Of a DNA stretch of 64,000 bases, positions 47,101 through 58,649 are shown piece by piece (the first letter of the stretch is position 1; each line of letters begins with the position of its first letter). The translations under genes were made by a program, and so were the position numbers. Source of the DNA: Centropus unirufus. Lineage: Eukaryota > Chordata > Aves > Cuculiformes > Centropidae. Below the pieces are notes generated by a model, which saw nothing but the letters and a program-made list of their open reading frames with translations, was not told the DNA's origin and made no database searches. The DNA is taken from NCBI GenBank assembly GCA_013397695.1, contig VYZI01000575.1, positions 284,760-348,759 on the forward strand, in the 5' to 3' direction.

Positions 47101-50100
47101 AGGATTTGCATGGCTTTCATTAAGGAAGTACCTGCAATCCCTCGCTGGCCAGAAAATCAGTCAGGAGTGAACCCAAGGTCCCTGGATCTCTGCTGAACCA
47201 CCAGCCCACTTTTCACCTAAAATATGATGTCAGCCTACAGATAGTGGGAACTTGGTGGAGCCCAACTTAATTATTGGCAAAGGCCAACCCAGCTGTTGAC
47301 CATTCATTTACAGGCCAGTTTCAGAACACCTTCTGGCAACATCCCCATCACATCTCAGTACTGTTTTGTCTCTCACAGTCTCCTTGCTTCTCTTCCTCCT
47401 TCATTGTTCCAAGTACAAACACCACCGTAAAAGCAAAACATGCACAGGACTGTGAACTTACTTCAGCTCCGTCTGCCCGCAGGGCTTCTTCTTCGACAAG
47501 TTAATGAGCTCTTTGCCATATTTTTCTTCTATAATTGCCCTGTTGAGGAAAGAGAGAACTGAGAGGAAGTTCTCAATTCAGAAACTGATACTTGTTTGCA
47601 GCAGAGGCCAAGACCCGCTCTTAACACCCTCCTTATCTTCTGACCTGCTGCAAACCAATAGAAGGTTGGCTGAAGCAAGACTGTTGCTTGCTGTCGTCCC
47701 CATCAGCCTTTCTAGTGCAAACACTTTGTTTTGCAGTGTCTGTAGTCCCGATGCTTTGCTCTCCCCATGGCAGATGGTTGCAAGGACCTCCTCCACAGGA
47801 GGTGGAGGACTAAGCAGCCATTGCAGCTGGTGGCTAGATGCAGGCGGGTGAGTCACCTGAGTGGTTTTTAGCTCAGTTGCCTATGGGAACAAGGCTTGTG
47901 TTCATTTTCTTTCTAAAATACCTAATGTCTAACACAGATGCAGATGTTCATGTTGTTGATTTCTAGAGTTTGGCCTAACGTAACTCTTTAAAAACTCCAA
48001 AGGCGTGTAGGGAAATGAAAAACTGTTTTTCTTCCTCTATCTAACAATATTCTCATTAACTTCCTTTTGAGACAAATCATCGAATCCAGCAGACATGTTT
48101 TCCAAGGCTGCGACCATGGTACAGCTGTGCTGTGCATGGAGAACTGGACCATGCTCAGAGAATGGTGCCAACAGCAGGTCTAGGCCCAGCCTCTAATCTC
48201 CTCCTGGCTAGACACATCACCAAGAACCTACACATCCTACAACAATGAAGAGAAACGGGGCTCAGGGTATGGAGAAGGTGTTTTGCACCCTCTCCATTGT
48301 CACAAATGAGTGGGACATGTTTCTCAGGGCTCCTCAAGCAGGTGAACTATAAAGTCAAAATACATGGAGACCATTATAGCCACAGAACCTTTACTCTTCT
48401 GATTAATAAATGCATTATCTAATGATACTACTTCTTTTTGAAATAAAATCCAGGGGAAGCCCATGATGTACAAAGACAAACCCTGGACAAAGCCATGCAT
48501 CTCTGATGCTAAGGCCTTCACATGATCTGCAAGATGAATGGCAAAATGAACTTCATGGGAGACCGTGTAGCCTTGGCAGGCCCCCAATAGCTGCTAATAG
48601 ATCAGTATAGATGTCTGACAACATGTAAGACCGAATTATTAAACTGCTCCTGATTCCTCTATCTTCATAAAAGAGAGTTCAAAATGTGAGCACCAAGCCC
48701 TGGGCACCATCGCTGCCTCCCAGGAAGATTCCTCGGCACAGACATCACACCACAGCATCAGCTGTGATAGGAGAGGACAGAGGAAGAAAACAAGCTCCTC
48801 ATTAATCAAAAATCAAAGGTATTTTAACAGTTTTAACAGTTAAATGTGACAGAAACCAAACAGGGAACACAAGGAGTAGAAGCAGTGCCATCACCTTGCT
48901 TCCCAAGTTCAACTCAACCCATTTTCAGAGGCAAATCCATACCTTTCCTTCAAAAAGTCTTCAAACTCTTTGCAGTTCTTCCTGCCATCATTCAGATGTT
49001 GAATGATGCTGTCATAGCCAACTGTGCTTGTCAGATCCGTACTCTGAAAACACAAGAGCAGGAGACACATCCTCATCAGTACAGTCCCTGGCCATTGCCA
49101 TCTGAAGCAGGATTTGCTCAGCTGGGAGCAAGTGTTCAAGTGCCCCTCTGTGAAGTACTGTAAGATCTCTTTCTTTTAGAGGGCAGAGAGGCTTGAGAAT
49201 GAGAGCAAAATTGTGGCAATTTGGGACAAGGCACTTCCATGACTTCCAGAAAACAGAAGAGCTCAGTCCTACCACATCTTATTGCTCCCCCCATGGCCTA
49301 AGCACAGCTGGCCCCGTGGCACATGATATGTCCACCAAGAAACTCAGCTGTCAGTTCTAACTTAATAAAACCAAACACTGAAAACCCTCCAAGTCTTTAG
49401 CTATAGCCCATCTTACTACTGCTCTTCCCAATTTCTGCAGACATGGAGGTGGATCACGGTCAGCATTGACCTGCAATATTCTGGCCATCACTCTCACATC
49501 TGGCTATAGGAATCTGCATCTGGGCTTCAGGCGAATTTATCAGACTTTTCTGCGTAGGATCACTGAGCTATAGGATTCTCTCACTGTCCTCACAGTCATG
49601 CATGGGTGCACCCAATGACTGCTACTGCAACAACCTTCCCTTTGGCCTTGAAAAAAACAACACTTAACCAAGGCCATCTTCAAAAGGAGCTGCATCTTTG
49701 AGGAGGGCCAAATAGGGAAGGCAACCTTAAACTGATCAACAGAGGATTCCATCCTATAAACGTCACGCTCTGTGATGAGGGTCTCACTCTCTTNNNNNNN
49801 NNNNNNNNNNNNNTAATAATTAAAAAATCCACTGAGGACCTCATCTGTCTGGTTGCTCCTGATCTGCCTGTGTGTTCCTGAATCCAGTTCCTGATCCCAG
49901 CTCTCTCCTAGCAGTGGATGTAGTGTCATCAAGGGGTGAGGTGGGGGTGTGATCTCATGTATTTGTTTATATTTCATTAATTTTAAATATTTTCATTGTT
50001 ACTATCATTATTTCATTAAAACTGTAGTTGTAGTTTACAACTTGTAAGGTGGTTTTCCCTCTCGTTTCCCTGCAGAGTTTGAGGCTATTTTGGAGGCTTG

Positions 50101-53100
50101 CTGCAGAGTTTTAGCTGCTGAGTTTGGCTAGGTGGGGCTAAACTGGGACTCCTAAGTATCAGATCATCTTCCACCACTGCTCTACGCCTTCCAACCGACA
50201 ATACAGGGCCAGCTTTTACAGTTCCTTCAGAACATCACAGCCATGGAAAGGTTCTTCCTCCATCATCTATGGAGCCAAGTCAAGGCCTATATTCCAACCC
50301 AGGGTTCTCAGCCCTTCAGTGCCATGCACACCTCCCATGGACTTCTGAAGAATCACTGCTTTCCTTCAAATTACTTCTTTAAACATATACTGTGTTTGTT
50401 TTTTCAAAAAATGGAAGAAAGTTACATGTGACAAACACATAGGTGGGCTAGGACAAAGGTTGCATAGTTCTACTCTATTCTTTCCGCATACATGTGGCTG
50501 GAGGCAACTTAGGAATAAAAAACCGAAGGTTTTTCCCCACAGGTGTTGAGATTTACCACCCTGGAGACATGGGCCAAGAGCAGGGCTCCTGAGCGCCATG
50601 ATAATACAAAAGAGAGATACTCCAGCCATGAGCAATCCCCTGGAAAAGCCCTGAAGCAGACACAGGGAGCTAAGCAGAACGTGCTACCTGTTTTCTCTTG
50701 CAAAGAGGACCAGTTTGTGTTGCATGGCACAGCCCATATGAGAGCAAAAAACAAAGTGAAAGAGGTTGCAGAAAGGAAGCAATGGCAGGAGCAGATATGA
50801 AATTCAGGGAAAGGAAGCAGAAGCCACAAGCTGCTATTAAGAAACTTGAAGAGTCATAATGGCAAGATGGAAAGATTCAGGAAACAGTTTAAAAGCAGAT
50901 TAAGAGCACACAGCGAATTGGCATGATAGTGTGGGCAGCAGACATGGGGATTTCTCCAGAGTCTGCACCCAGCACAAGAAATAAGGAGGGAGAGGGCTGG
51001 TATCTGTGATGAGTGCAGGATTTCATCATGTGAACTTCCCTGAAGATCAAGCGCTCGAATGTCAGTGGCCAGAAATCAAGAAGTTAAGCTGAGATCTAGT
51101 GGAGTTGGGCCTGCAGGAAATCCCCAGATATCCCATACCAGCTTTGCTCCGTCCTTGGCATACATGGGAAGAGAGGACCAGGAGAAGGACCTAAGCAGAA
51201 ACTGAAACTGTTCCTGTTTCTTTATAAAGCACAAATGTCCCTGCAAAATGGGTTTATTGCTGATAAACCCACAACCAGTTCTCACTGCGCGTCACATCTT
51301 TGCTAACTGGGTCTGTGAAAAAGGAAATACGCCTGCACTGAAGTCAGCCTCCATGGCAGCTGCAAAACACAAGAACATCCTAACTTGACTTCCTATCCCC
51401 AGTTTCAAAGGAAATAAAATGGATGCAGAAGACAACGGCCAGTTGCTGCAAGCGCAGTCAGGGCAGAGCAGGCGAATCCACACCGCTGTGTGCCCAGGGG
51501 CACCCAAAAGCTCCTGCATCCCTCTCTGCTGCCTGGGACACTTAGGCTTGCTGCATCCAGCAGCAGGGCCAGGGGAAAAGAAGTAGGGAGCATTCATCTA
51601 AAATGTACACTAACCTCTCTATTTTATCCCTTTTCCTCTTCCAGTAGAATGATTTAATTCCAGCAGGTTTGTATTTGCTAAGCACCCAAGGCAGGAGCAG
51701 ACTTCAGAGTGCAAGGTGTTACAGGAAGGATGGGAGGTAACAGACATGGTGGAGGTTTCTAAAAGAGCTGCTTCCAGGTAAGAGGAGGAGGATCTGGGCA
51801 GAGTTGTATGCCATGAAAACAGCATTTGGAGCACCCTCCTGTGCAGATGTTGGCATGGAAAGAATGAAAAGGGCCAGCGTGACTTCCCATGGGACATCCC
51901 AAAGGCAGGGCTGGCAGAGAGCAATGAAAGAGGGGGAGCACCTCAGCAGGAACTGCAACACAGGCACAGAGGATGAGACTTAGGACATAATAAACTGATA
52001 CACAGGCAGATACAGAAGATGGGGGGATGCACCAAGCCCTCCCAAACCAAAGGCCTGAAGGAGGAGGAGCGTCTCTCTTCCCACTCTGCAGCACGTGGCT
52101 GTCCTGATCCTCCCTGCCGGGCAGAGCTCCAAGCCCACATGCTATTTAGAGGACAGCCCATGGAAACTACAGATGATTTCAAGGTGACAAAGCAGCAGCT
52201 GATGTTTCTCGAGCCCGCAGGACTCAGCAGGACGTGGCCCCCCCTTCCCACCCCGCTGCTCAGGTTTGTGCCATCCTCCTGACAGAGTCACCGAGCAGAA
52301 GGAATTTGTGTGTTTGTGGTGATGCTTTGGGTTTTGTTGCATTTTTAGCCAAAAGAGGAATTAAAATGCTCCAGCGAGGATTTGAAGTCTTATTATGACC
52401 TTGTGTGAATCACAGCTGAAATGAAAGCTGCTGAGCTTAAATCTTCTGTACCACTTTACATGGAAAACCCCTTCTAGGAACACATCCTACTAAGTCAATA
52501 GCATGGGAAAATTACAGAATCGTTTAGGGTGGAAAAGACCTTTGACATCATTGATTTCAACCATAAATCTTACACTGCCAGATCCACCACTAAACGATGT
52601 CCCAAATGTCTTTCGAATTCCCTTCAGATGGTGACTCCACCACTGCACAGACTGTTCCAATCCTTGACAACTTTTCTGGTGAAGAAATATCTGATCTAAA
52701 CCTCCCCATGGTGCAACTGGAGGCCATTTCCTCTCCTCCTATCACTTGGGAAAAGAGACCAACACCCACTTCACCACTACCTCAATTCAGACAGTTCTAG
52801 AGAGCAACAAGGTCTCTCCTCAGCTTCCTTTTCTCCAGACTAAACCACAGTTCCTTCAGCCACTTCCCATAACCCCTGTGCTCCAGCCCCTTCCCTCGCT
52901 TTATTCCCCTTCTCTGGACGCACTCAGCACCTCAGTATTCTTCTTGTAGGAATAGACCCAAAACCGAGCCCAGGATTTGAGGGGCAGCCTCACCAGTGCC
53001 ATACAGAGGGGGAAAATTCCTTCACTAATCCTGCTGGCCACACAATTTCTTATCCAAGCCTTCTTGGCCACCTGGGCCACTGCTGGCTCATGTTCAGCTG

Positions 53101-56100
53101 CTGTCAGCCAACACCCCCAGGTCCTTCTCCTCCTGGCAGCTTTCCAGCCACCCTTTCCCAAGCCTGGAGCTGCAGGGGGTTGTTGTGTCCAAGTGCAGGA
53201 CCCAGCACTTGGCTTTGTTGAACCTCATCCCATCAGCCTCAGCCCATGGATACAGCCTGTCCAGATCCCTTTGAAGATCCTCCCTAGCCTCACGCCATCT
53301 CTTCCAGCCTTCACAAAAACCAAAGTCTGGGGGCACTGCGCTGCTCACAGACATTTCTTGAAAGGTCTTTTGTTTATGACAGCTTTTGGAATGCCTCCTC
53401 AGCTGCTGAGAGAAACACAGCAGAAGTTGGATTTCTATTTTAGCAGTTGAAATCATCGTGCAACAATAGAATGGCTGTGCTATTCTTCCTTGTAGTCAAC
53501 ACAGCCTCAAAATCACTCGAAGTCCTGAGCAGGTGGTTGCTGAAACCAACAAAAATGCCTGTGCTGGGGCTTGCAGGAAGAAAGATGAGGATAGCAGAGA
53601 CAACAGTTCCTCTCCATTCCATGACCAGGTGGGTAAAACAGAACAGACAAAAATCATTGCAGGGAGGGAGAGGACTTGCTGCAAATGGACACACCTGAGA
53701 ATGGCAGCCTCAGAAGAACAGCTTTTTGGTTAATAATTTTCCATTTGCAGTTTTCTTCCCCCTGTGCCTACCCTGCTCTTCCCACAGAGAGCGATGGACC
53801 ATCCCAGCCTGATGCAACTACTTCTGCCCACAAACCCCACCTTGTTCCTTTCAAACGACAACCTGGAGATTTCATAACAATGCTGATAAACTCTGCCAAG
53901 CCAGTACCCATTTAGAAAACAGCAACCAGGCTTTAGGGGAAGTGAAACAGCCCAGCCAGAGTCACGTCCCATGTCAGCATTGGGGACATTGGCAGTCCCC
54001 AATGCCTCCTGGCATTGTGTTTTCAATTACTTTGCCACACAAAAATTAGAAAAAATCAGAAAAAAATTAACAGTGCAGATTTTACTGCAGATAACTTGCC
54101 TGAGCCAGGGATTGTTTTAGCAACATCACTTTTTCTTGGCAGGAAAAATAAGTATTTATGAGTGAATCCCTGAAAGATTTCGGTACCTAAGTCGTACTTG
54201 ATGAGACAATCTCAATCAGAGCCAGCAGGTCTCAGTTTTCAGCACTATTTGTGTATTTTTTTAATGTGCCCTCTAACGCTTCTTACTTTAATGCACCCTG
54301 GAACACACTGCAGAGAGCAAAGCTATTACCTTCATCTCATTAAAAGCAAAAGGGCTGAGAACCCACTCTCCAAGTTGCAAGCTGTTAATTGATAGATCAA
54401 AGTGTTCTTTAGCATTACCATCATTTCTATTTTTCCCACATAGTTTTACGGGGGCCAACAAAAAAACAAATGGTGAAACCCAAAGCTTTAAATCATGGAA
54501 TCATAGAATGCCCTGTCAATTGCTGTCAGGTGACCTGAAATACTCTGCAAGAGCAGTTTAGGGGAAACCAGGCACATGACAAGAATACGACTAAAGCAAA
54601 AGAAATAGCCTCGTGTAGTGAAAGAAGAACAGCAGGCTGCAAAAACAAATGAAAACAAAAGCCCCCACTTGCTCAACTCCCAGAAATTGCTACAGGCAGG
54701 GCAAGGGGAAACAAACATGCTCTTTGGCATAGTTTTGCTTTTGCATAGCTCTTTTGCAGGCAGCAGAGGTTGCGAGCATTACACAAGCAGGGGAATTTTG
54801 GAAGCACGTGCAGCTTCAGGCCCCTCCAGACTTCGGCCCCTGAGTGAGAAGGAGCTGTGCAAGGAGGCAAAAGAGAAAACCCCTTTCTTTAAGGAAATTT
54901 ATTGTCTTGTGCTGAGTCCTATGAGCACGAGCAAACTCGAATGCAAAGAGCAACATTATGGTGTGATTTCCCGATGCAGCACATCATGACCACCCCACCA
55001 TGAACTATGGGCAGGGACCAGGTTCCAGCACAGGAAGCAATAGACACACACATTCACAAAAAAAATTAAAAAAAAAAATAAAAAGAAAACTGCCTGGGTT
55101 TAAACCTAAATCAGTCCCTAAGTGAGGCTTGAGGCATAGACCCACCACCCAAGCAGAGCAATGGGAGGCTGCAGCTTATCCCCACAAAGAAATTCAGCAG
55201 GTGCCATTCACAACCAGCCACGTTGCAAAGCTGAAAGGTGCAAGACCAAACATGGTTCAGCTTTTAGAGGGTTTGGTTATTTTTCAGACTTTTTCCCATC
55301 ATTCGGGTCATCTCTGTCCTGTGACTCTGTCAGAATCTCCCCTTTCCCATCAGACCACTGCACAGTCACTTACTTCAGCAGAGTTCTCTCCCCCCATTTT
55401 TTTGGCTTAAGCCAAGTAATTTAAGAGGAAAAATTGCAAGAGGAAGTCCATGCTCTCTCACAGCACTTAACAGCAAACCAAGCTGGACAAGCAGCCCTCT
55501 GCACTTCATCTAAATGTGTTTTTCCTGCCGATCTGTTCTTCCCCTCCTCCCTCCACAGCCCTCAGAGCTGATGCACAGTCTCCAGTACGTGGCATGGAGA
55601 CTGCCTGGAGTGGTACCTGCCTTTTCCATGGGTCAAACGACTGCAGCAGAGGCTCGATCTCTCCACTGACTCACATTCATCACGCTCCCATCCCTCCTCC
55701 ACCCCAGCTGCCTGCCCCAGGCATGTCATTTAGGCAGGATTTGAAGCACACAGGCTTCAGAAAGGAAAAAGCCAAGCAAAATCTCTGGCATCATTAATAG
55801 TTTTGGGCTCTGAAAGAGGATTACTTAGTAAATAGGTGTTTGCTGTAAAAGGGACCAGGCAGGAATGGGACATGCAATGCCCCAGCTCCTTCTCACCTTT
55901 GGGGCTTGGAGCTGCTCTTACACTGGTATTTTCTCCCACTGAGCCCTGCTTGTCCAAGATCCTCCTTCAAAAAGCACTACACCACAGCGGGAGAGGAACA
56001 AACTGGGCACCACTAGCCAAAGCCAGCACCGCAGCGAGGATCTCTTCTTCAATCTAATGTGCCACTGAAGCACAACAAACCGCTTCTGCTCAAGCTCTCC

Positions 56101-57123
56101 TGGCATCAAAGTCACTGCTCCCACCCTGGGGGATGCTGCCATCACCCTCGCATCCCTCCCTTCCTGCACATTTTCAAAGCAAAGAGAGAACCACGGAAAT
56201 TTCTTGACAATAAATGGCTGAGAAAATGCTGCCAGATGCAAAGCTGGCTTTATTTTACAAGCCTCATTTGTCACCTGCGTGGGATTTACATGTTTGAGGG
56301 CACTATGCCAGATAAGATACTAATGATGCAGGGCAAGCCCAGTGCTCTGCACGTTATCCCTGTCATTCCACAACACACAGGAGCCCCAAAACTGGCACCC
56401 GCTCCTCAAGGGACGCACGCCCCTTCCCTCTGGTCCTGCAAGACAAGAGCTGGGTTCTGGGCATCATCTGGGAAACAGAGCACCACTCACAGATGGGAAA
56501 TTTCAGCCTCGAAAGATAAAATATTTTTATAGAATCATTTGTCATTTATTAACGAGGTGCAAGTACCTGGAAAGGAGGCAAACCAAGAGGAACTGCAAAG
56601 CCACAGTGCCAGTGCTCTACAGCTGATAAGGGGCTCTTCAGCACTTCTCCATTCCAAAAAGCACAGTTCAGACTCACAAAAATAAATGACAGTTTTCCCT
56701 GAACCGTGGCTCAACAGTCAGCAGCAGCAGCATGCCACAGGGCTCAGCTCCTCGCCTGAGACTGACTCAAATCAAAGGACCCTTTTTGGCCATGGTGCCC
56801 CCAAAGAGTTCATCAGTAGCCAATTCAAATTAGCAAACCCTCAGCCCGGCTCCAACTTGCTCCAAAAAAGCAGCTCAGAATGCAAAGCCAGGGCTCTCTG
56901 GACACGGGTGGATGGGCAGTGCCTGCCAGGGGCTGCTCAGAGCTTTCACTAAAGGCACCCCAGGACGTCGAAGGCAGCTCTGGAGCCAGCTCTGAGCAGA
57001 GAGGGTTGACCTTCCCTCCCCAGTTGTGATACCCCTGGCTCCGGCTGGATTGTGCCCCACTCCCCCTGTAAATCTGGTGCCCCTGCTCACCCAGAAGTGG
57101 TCCCTGAACCGTGCCTCCCGCAT
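38142..57123 (-). CDS. PSTPIP2: PSTPIP2, proline-serine-threonine phosphatase-interacting protein 2 (complete, 14 coding exons)
   Basis: PSTPIP2 is an F-BAR adaptor of myeloid cells that bends membranes, bundles actin, and recruits PEST-type phosphatases, SHIP1 and Csk to restrain IL-1beta-driven inflammation (mouse work). Fourteen exons splice in consistent phase to 334 residues, the human length. The F-BAR domain fills about residues 1-270: GYDSIIQHLNDGRKNCKEFE, then helices with QLAQNLREEAKKMEDFREKQ, RDKDEAEQAV and EREEW-like segments. Trp232, needed for PEST-phosphatase binding in mouse, is present (NALWLHVNQLSQ). The tail is proline-rich (RRGPLPTPTSAP) and ends GEPDYATVDGYSLIHH. Tyr323 and Tyr329 are kept, while mammalian Tyr333 is His. 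Like other PSTPIP2 proteins it lacks the SH3 domain of PSTPIP1. It lies between EPG5 and ATP5F1A, as in human. Confidence 0.97.
38690..38724 (-). CDS. PSTPIP2: PSTPIP2 exon 13 (residues 307-319)
   Basis: This 35-nt exon was found by phase. Joining exon 12 directly to exon 14 gives a stop, while this exon restores the frame and encodes RRGPLPTPTSAP, matching human RRGPLPIPKSSP. Acceptor GTGCAG|GAGG, donor CCAG|GTGAGT. Confidence 0.91.
39750..39831 (-). CDS. PSTPIP2: PSTPIP2 exon 12 (residues 280-307)
   Basis: The exon encodes PVTYENYYNTQRNAAPVRSP then VPVPIS. Human has PIMYENFYSSQKNAVP. Acceptor TCCTAG|CTCC, donor TCAAG|GTAAGG. Confidence 0.93.
40123..40219 (-). CDS. PSTPIP2: PSTPIP2 exon 11 (residues 248-280)
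   Basis: The exon encodes KYEEIRKSLEMCSIEKDMDF then FVNLRKTGSLAP, the end of the F-BAR region. Acceptor TTTGCAG|AAAT, donor CCAG|GTAAGA. Confidence 0.96.
40338..40555 (-). mobile_element. CR1 LINE 3' fragment
   Basis: Reversed copy from GGGAATCACAGAATCCTAGA to GTGTTTCACCACTCCC. It lies in PSTPIP2 intron 10. Confidence 0.9.
40732..40830 (-). CDS. PSTPIP2: PSTPIP2 exon 10 with Trp232 (residues 215-247)
   Basis: The exon encodes FFETQECERINYFRNALW (Trp is residue 232) and then HVNQLSQDCVQNDE. Acceptor TTTCAG|TTCT, donor GAG|GTACAT. Confidence 0.96.
42345..42424 (-). CDS. PSTPIP2: PSTPIP2 exon 9 (residues 188-214)
   Basis: The exon encodes RSYQQNVTTLEKIREEWQKE then HIKACE. Acceptor CTCACAG|ACAGG, donor GAG|GTAAAT. 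Confidence 0.95.
42806..42851 (-). CDS. PSTPIP2: PSTPIP2 exon 8 (residues 173-188)
   Basis: This 46-nt exon encodes LFLKLAQTKSALEDS, matching human LFVKLATSKTAVEDS. Acceptor GGCAG|CTGT, donor CTCTG|GTGAGT. Confidence 0.94.
43042..43140 (-). CDS. PSTPIP2: PSTPIP2 exon 7 (residues 140-172)
   Basis: The exon encodes AKRLYEQRCRDKDEAEQAVH through LVTQKQQEK. Acceptor TCCTAG|GCCA, donor AAG|GTATGG. Confidence 0.95.
43372..43650 (+). mobile_element. CR1 LINE 3' fragment
   Basis: Sense copy with CTCAAGCTGCACCGGGGCAG and ATTCTTCACTGAAGGGG, ending TGAATCTATGATTATATG. It lies in PSTPIP2 intron 6. Confidence 0.92.
43873..43935 (-). CDS. PSTPIP2: PSTPIP2 exon 6 (residues 119-139)
   Basis: The exon is 21 whole codons including IELIMEAIHKNRNLQYKKTM. 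Human has TELIMDAIHKQKSLQFKKTM. Acceptor TTCACAG|ATAG, donor GAG|GTAAAG. Confidence 0.95.
44066..44345 (-). mobile_element. CR1 LINE 3' fragment
   Basis: Reversed copy from TGTCATAGAATGGTTTGGG to the CTTCCCTAGCTTCC region. It lies in PSTPIP2 intron 5. Confidence 0.9.
44935..45041 (-). CDS. PSTPIP2: PSTPIP2 exon 5 (residues 83-118)
   Basis: The exon encodes IDNVGQGHIQLAQNLREEAK then KMEDFREKQKLHRKK. Acceptor TTTGCAG|AGATAG, donor AAAAAG|GTCAGG. Confidence 0.96.
45785..46255 (-). mobile_element. CR1 LINE fragment
   Basis: Reversed, older copy of the TGGACTGGAAGAGATCCTTA subtype, running to TAGTGAGGGGCCAAAACCTG. It lies in PSTPIP2 intron 4. Confidence 0.85.
46496..46530 (-). CDS. PSTPIP2: PSTPIP2 exon 4 (residues 71-83)
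   Basis: This 35-nt exon encodes TLKRSLDVFKQ, matching human TLKRALEVFKQ. Acceptor TTTCAG|CACA, donor CAAC|GTAAGT. It is too short to show up as an open frame. Confidence 0.93.
47462..47539 (-). CDS. PSTPIP2: PSTPIP2 exon 3 (residues 45-71)
   Basis: The exon encodes AIIEEKYGKELINLSKKKPC then GQTEL, matching human AAIEERYGKDLLNLSRKKPC. Acceptor CAACAG|GGCA, donor GAA|GTAAGT. Confidence 0.95.
48943..49043 (-). CDS. PSTPIP2: PSTPIP2 exon 2 (residues 12-45)
   Basis: The exon encodes STDLTSTVGYDSIIQHLNDG then RKNCKEFEDFLKE, the start of the F-BAR/FCH domain. Acceptor TTTTCAG|AGTACG, donor GAAAG|GTATGG. Confidence 0.96.
49794..49813. other. Assembly gap, 20 N
   Basis: Twenty consecutive N in PSTPIP2 intron 1. 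Twenty is probably a placeholder, so the real missing length is unknown. Confidence 0.98.
52512..53300 (-). mobile_element. CR1 LINE fragment
   Basis: Reversed long copy from ATTACAGAATCGTTTAGGG through CCCAGGTCCTTCTCCTCC to the CAGATCCCTTTGAAGATCC region. It lies in PSTPIP2 intron 1. Confidence 0.92.
57091..57123 (-). CDS. PSTPIP2: PSTPIP2 exon 1, coding part (residues 1-11)
   Basis: The exon encodes MREARFRDHFW followed by the donor TGG|GTGAGC. It parallels human MTRSLFKGNFW and the FKDxFW start of PSTPIP1. Phase 0 joins exon 2 (STDLTSTVGY). The longer open frames over it are intronic or upstream sequence. Confidence 0.87.
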
Positions 57124-57260
57124 CCTGCTGCTGCCACCACTGCTCCCAACGCCAGGCTCCAAAGCTCCTGCTCCGCCCCAATGGGCTGGTCCCACCCCGA
57201 GGCATCGTGTCCCCACCCAGCACCCCAAACCAGCATGGTGACACCCACCCCTCCGCCTCC
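57124..57260 (-). promoter_or_regulatory. PSTPIP2: Likely PSTPIP2 5' UTR and promoter-proximal sequence
   Basis: The sequence upstream of the PSTPIP2 ATG is C/G-rich without being a CpG island. It holds a CCAAT on the plus strand (57178-57182) next to a GC box (CCGCCCC 57173-57179). The evidence is weak and rests mainly on position. Confidence 0.35.
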
Positions 57261-57339
57261 ATGGGGCTGAGCTGCCACTCCTGGCTCTCCACAGGCTGGA
57301 GGACCAGTGTACACTGATGCAGTGATCCATGGATGGGAC

Positions 57340-57590
57340 CAGTGGGGATGTGAGGCCCGGCATTCCATGGAGGGAAACCCACTCGTGACAGCCAGACCCA
57401 ATTGTCCCATGTGGTTTCACAAAGGAAACTCCACAGCCAAGCTCCTGGGACCTACAGTGTCTTCCCCATGGAGCTTGGCCAGAGGCTGCTGGAGGCTGCC
57501 CTCACAGCATCCATGACTGCTCCAGAGTTAGCATCACATCTGCATTTCAGATCCAAAAGGCTTGGAAGAGGTCTTGGCAACCTCATGTTG
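57340..57590 (+). repeat. Tandem duplication upstream of PSTPIP2, copy 1
   Basis: The copy shares GTGGTTTCACAAAGGAAAC, GAGCTTGGCCAGAGG-type sequence and CATCTGCATTTCAGATC plus CTTGGAAGAGGTCTTGGCAA with the copy at 57925-58490. It lies about 220 bp upstream of the PSTPIP2 ATG. Confidence 0.75.
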
Positions 57591-57924
57591 ACGTCCATCA
57601 GCTGAAGTACATCCTACCCAGCCACAAGGACAAGCAAAAACTCTGAATGTGAATCCCAGAATACATTTCTGTTTCCCACAACTGCTCTGGCTGCCCTGGA
57701 AGGGCATTCCTTACACAGGCAACGAAGCCCAAGCAGGATAGAGCAATGCGGATGAAGGCACAGAAGCCCAGGGCAGGGAGCATGATGGTTGCCATCACTC
57801 CTGCAGCAACAGCCACACGTCACTGCTTTGGGTGTCAGCGCAGTGGTGACCACCACATCTCACAGGACACCATCCTGAAACTGCCTGTGCCTGGACTCTG
57901 AGGGCTCCTCTTCCCATGGGAGAT

Positions 57925-58490
57925 GGATGAGATTGATGGGGATGCGAGGCACAGCATCCTGTGGGGAGAAGCCTACTCGTGAGAGCCAGACCGGATCGAC
58001 CCTTGTGGTTTCACAAAGGAAACCACACAGCCGAGCTCCTGTGACCCACAGCGCCTTCCCCGTGCAGCTTGGCCAGAGGGTGCTGGAGTATTTTGGGAAG
58101 GTTTCGCAATCTTTTCTTGATGAGGGGACACTGCTGAGAGGGGATTCTGGGTAAATGACTGCTGCATGTTCTCAGAAAAGAGAGGAGATGAGAGGACAGC
58201 CTGTGCCAGAAAACCCAAATCCCACCCGTTGCCCTAAACTGCTGCCTCTGCTTTAACAAGGAGAGAGCGAAAACACTCCAGTAATGTAAAAAAGGGTATT
58301 TTCCACTTAAATAAGTGACCCAACGCCATTGCCACTTGGAGAATGTTTCTGAGGTTTACTTTGCAGAAACCTGGTGTGCACGAATTGTTCTTGCAGTGTT
58401 CATGGCTGTCCTGGCAGCAGAGTTAGCACCACATCTGCATTTCAGATCTGAAAGGAGCTTGGAAGAGGTCTTGGCAACCTCACCTGGGGG
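57925..58490 (+). repeat. Tandem duplication upstream of PSTPIP2, copy 2, interrupted
   Basis: Matches to copy 1 run from about 57925 to 58090 and again from about 58405 to 58490. The roughly 310 bp between them has no counterpart in copy 1. Confidence 0.72.
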
Positions 58491-58649
58491 CTAAGCGGAT
58501 AGGTAAAATCTCCCTCTGAAGTTTCTAGCATTTCAACTTAAATCACGAGAGGCAGCTACATAGGATTAAGGCAGGGGCACATCATTTCAGACTGGTCAGC
58601 TTGCTTTTTCAAGCTACTTACTAGAAGCACTCATAGTCCCAAACATTAA

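Larger units (their letters stand above)
49044..57090 (-). other. PSTPIP2: PSTPIP2 intron 1, with an assembly gap and one long CR1
   Basis: At 8 kb this is the longest intron in the window. It contains the 20-N gap, a CR1 at 52512-53300 and a short A-rich run near 55060-55085. Open frames up to about 160 codons occur on both strands, but none has recognisable domains or splice context. I see no other gene. Confidence 0.85.

Noticed and set aside
54493..54515. Possible reversed CR1 tail, ATCATGGAATCATAGAATG
   Set aside because: About 20 bases match and no CR1 body follows. It was left out as an element.
55055..55085. A-rich run as evidence of a processed pseudogene
   Set aside because: No upstream sequence resembles a known coding exon, so it is treated as simple sequence.
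56825..57420. Minus-strand open frames of 185 and 181 codons over PSTPIP2 exon 1
   Set aside because: Only 11 codons (57091-57123) match PSTPIP2. The rest runs past the donor and upstream of the ATG with no similarity to known protein.
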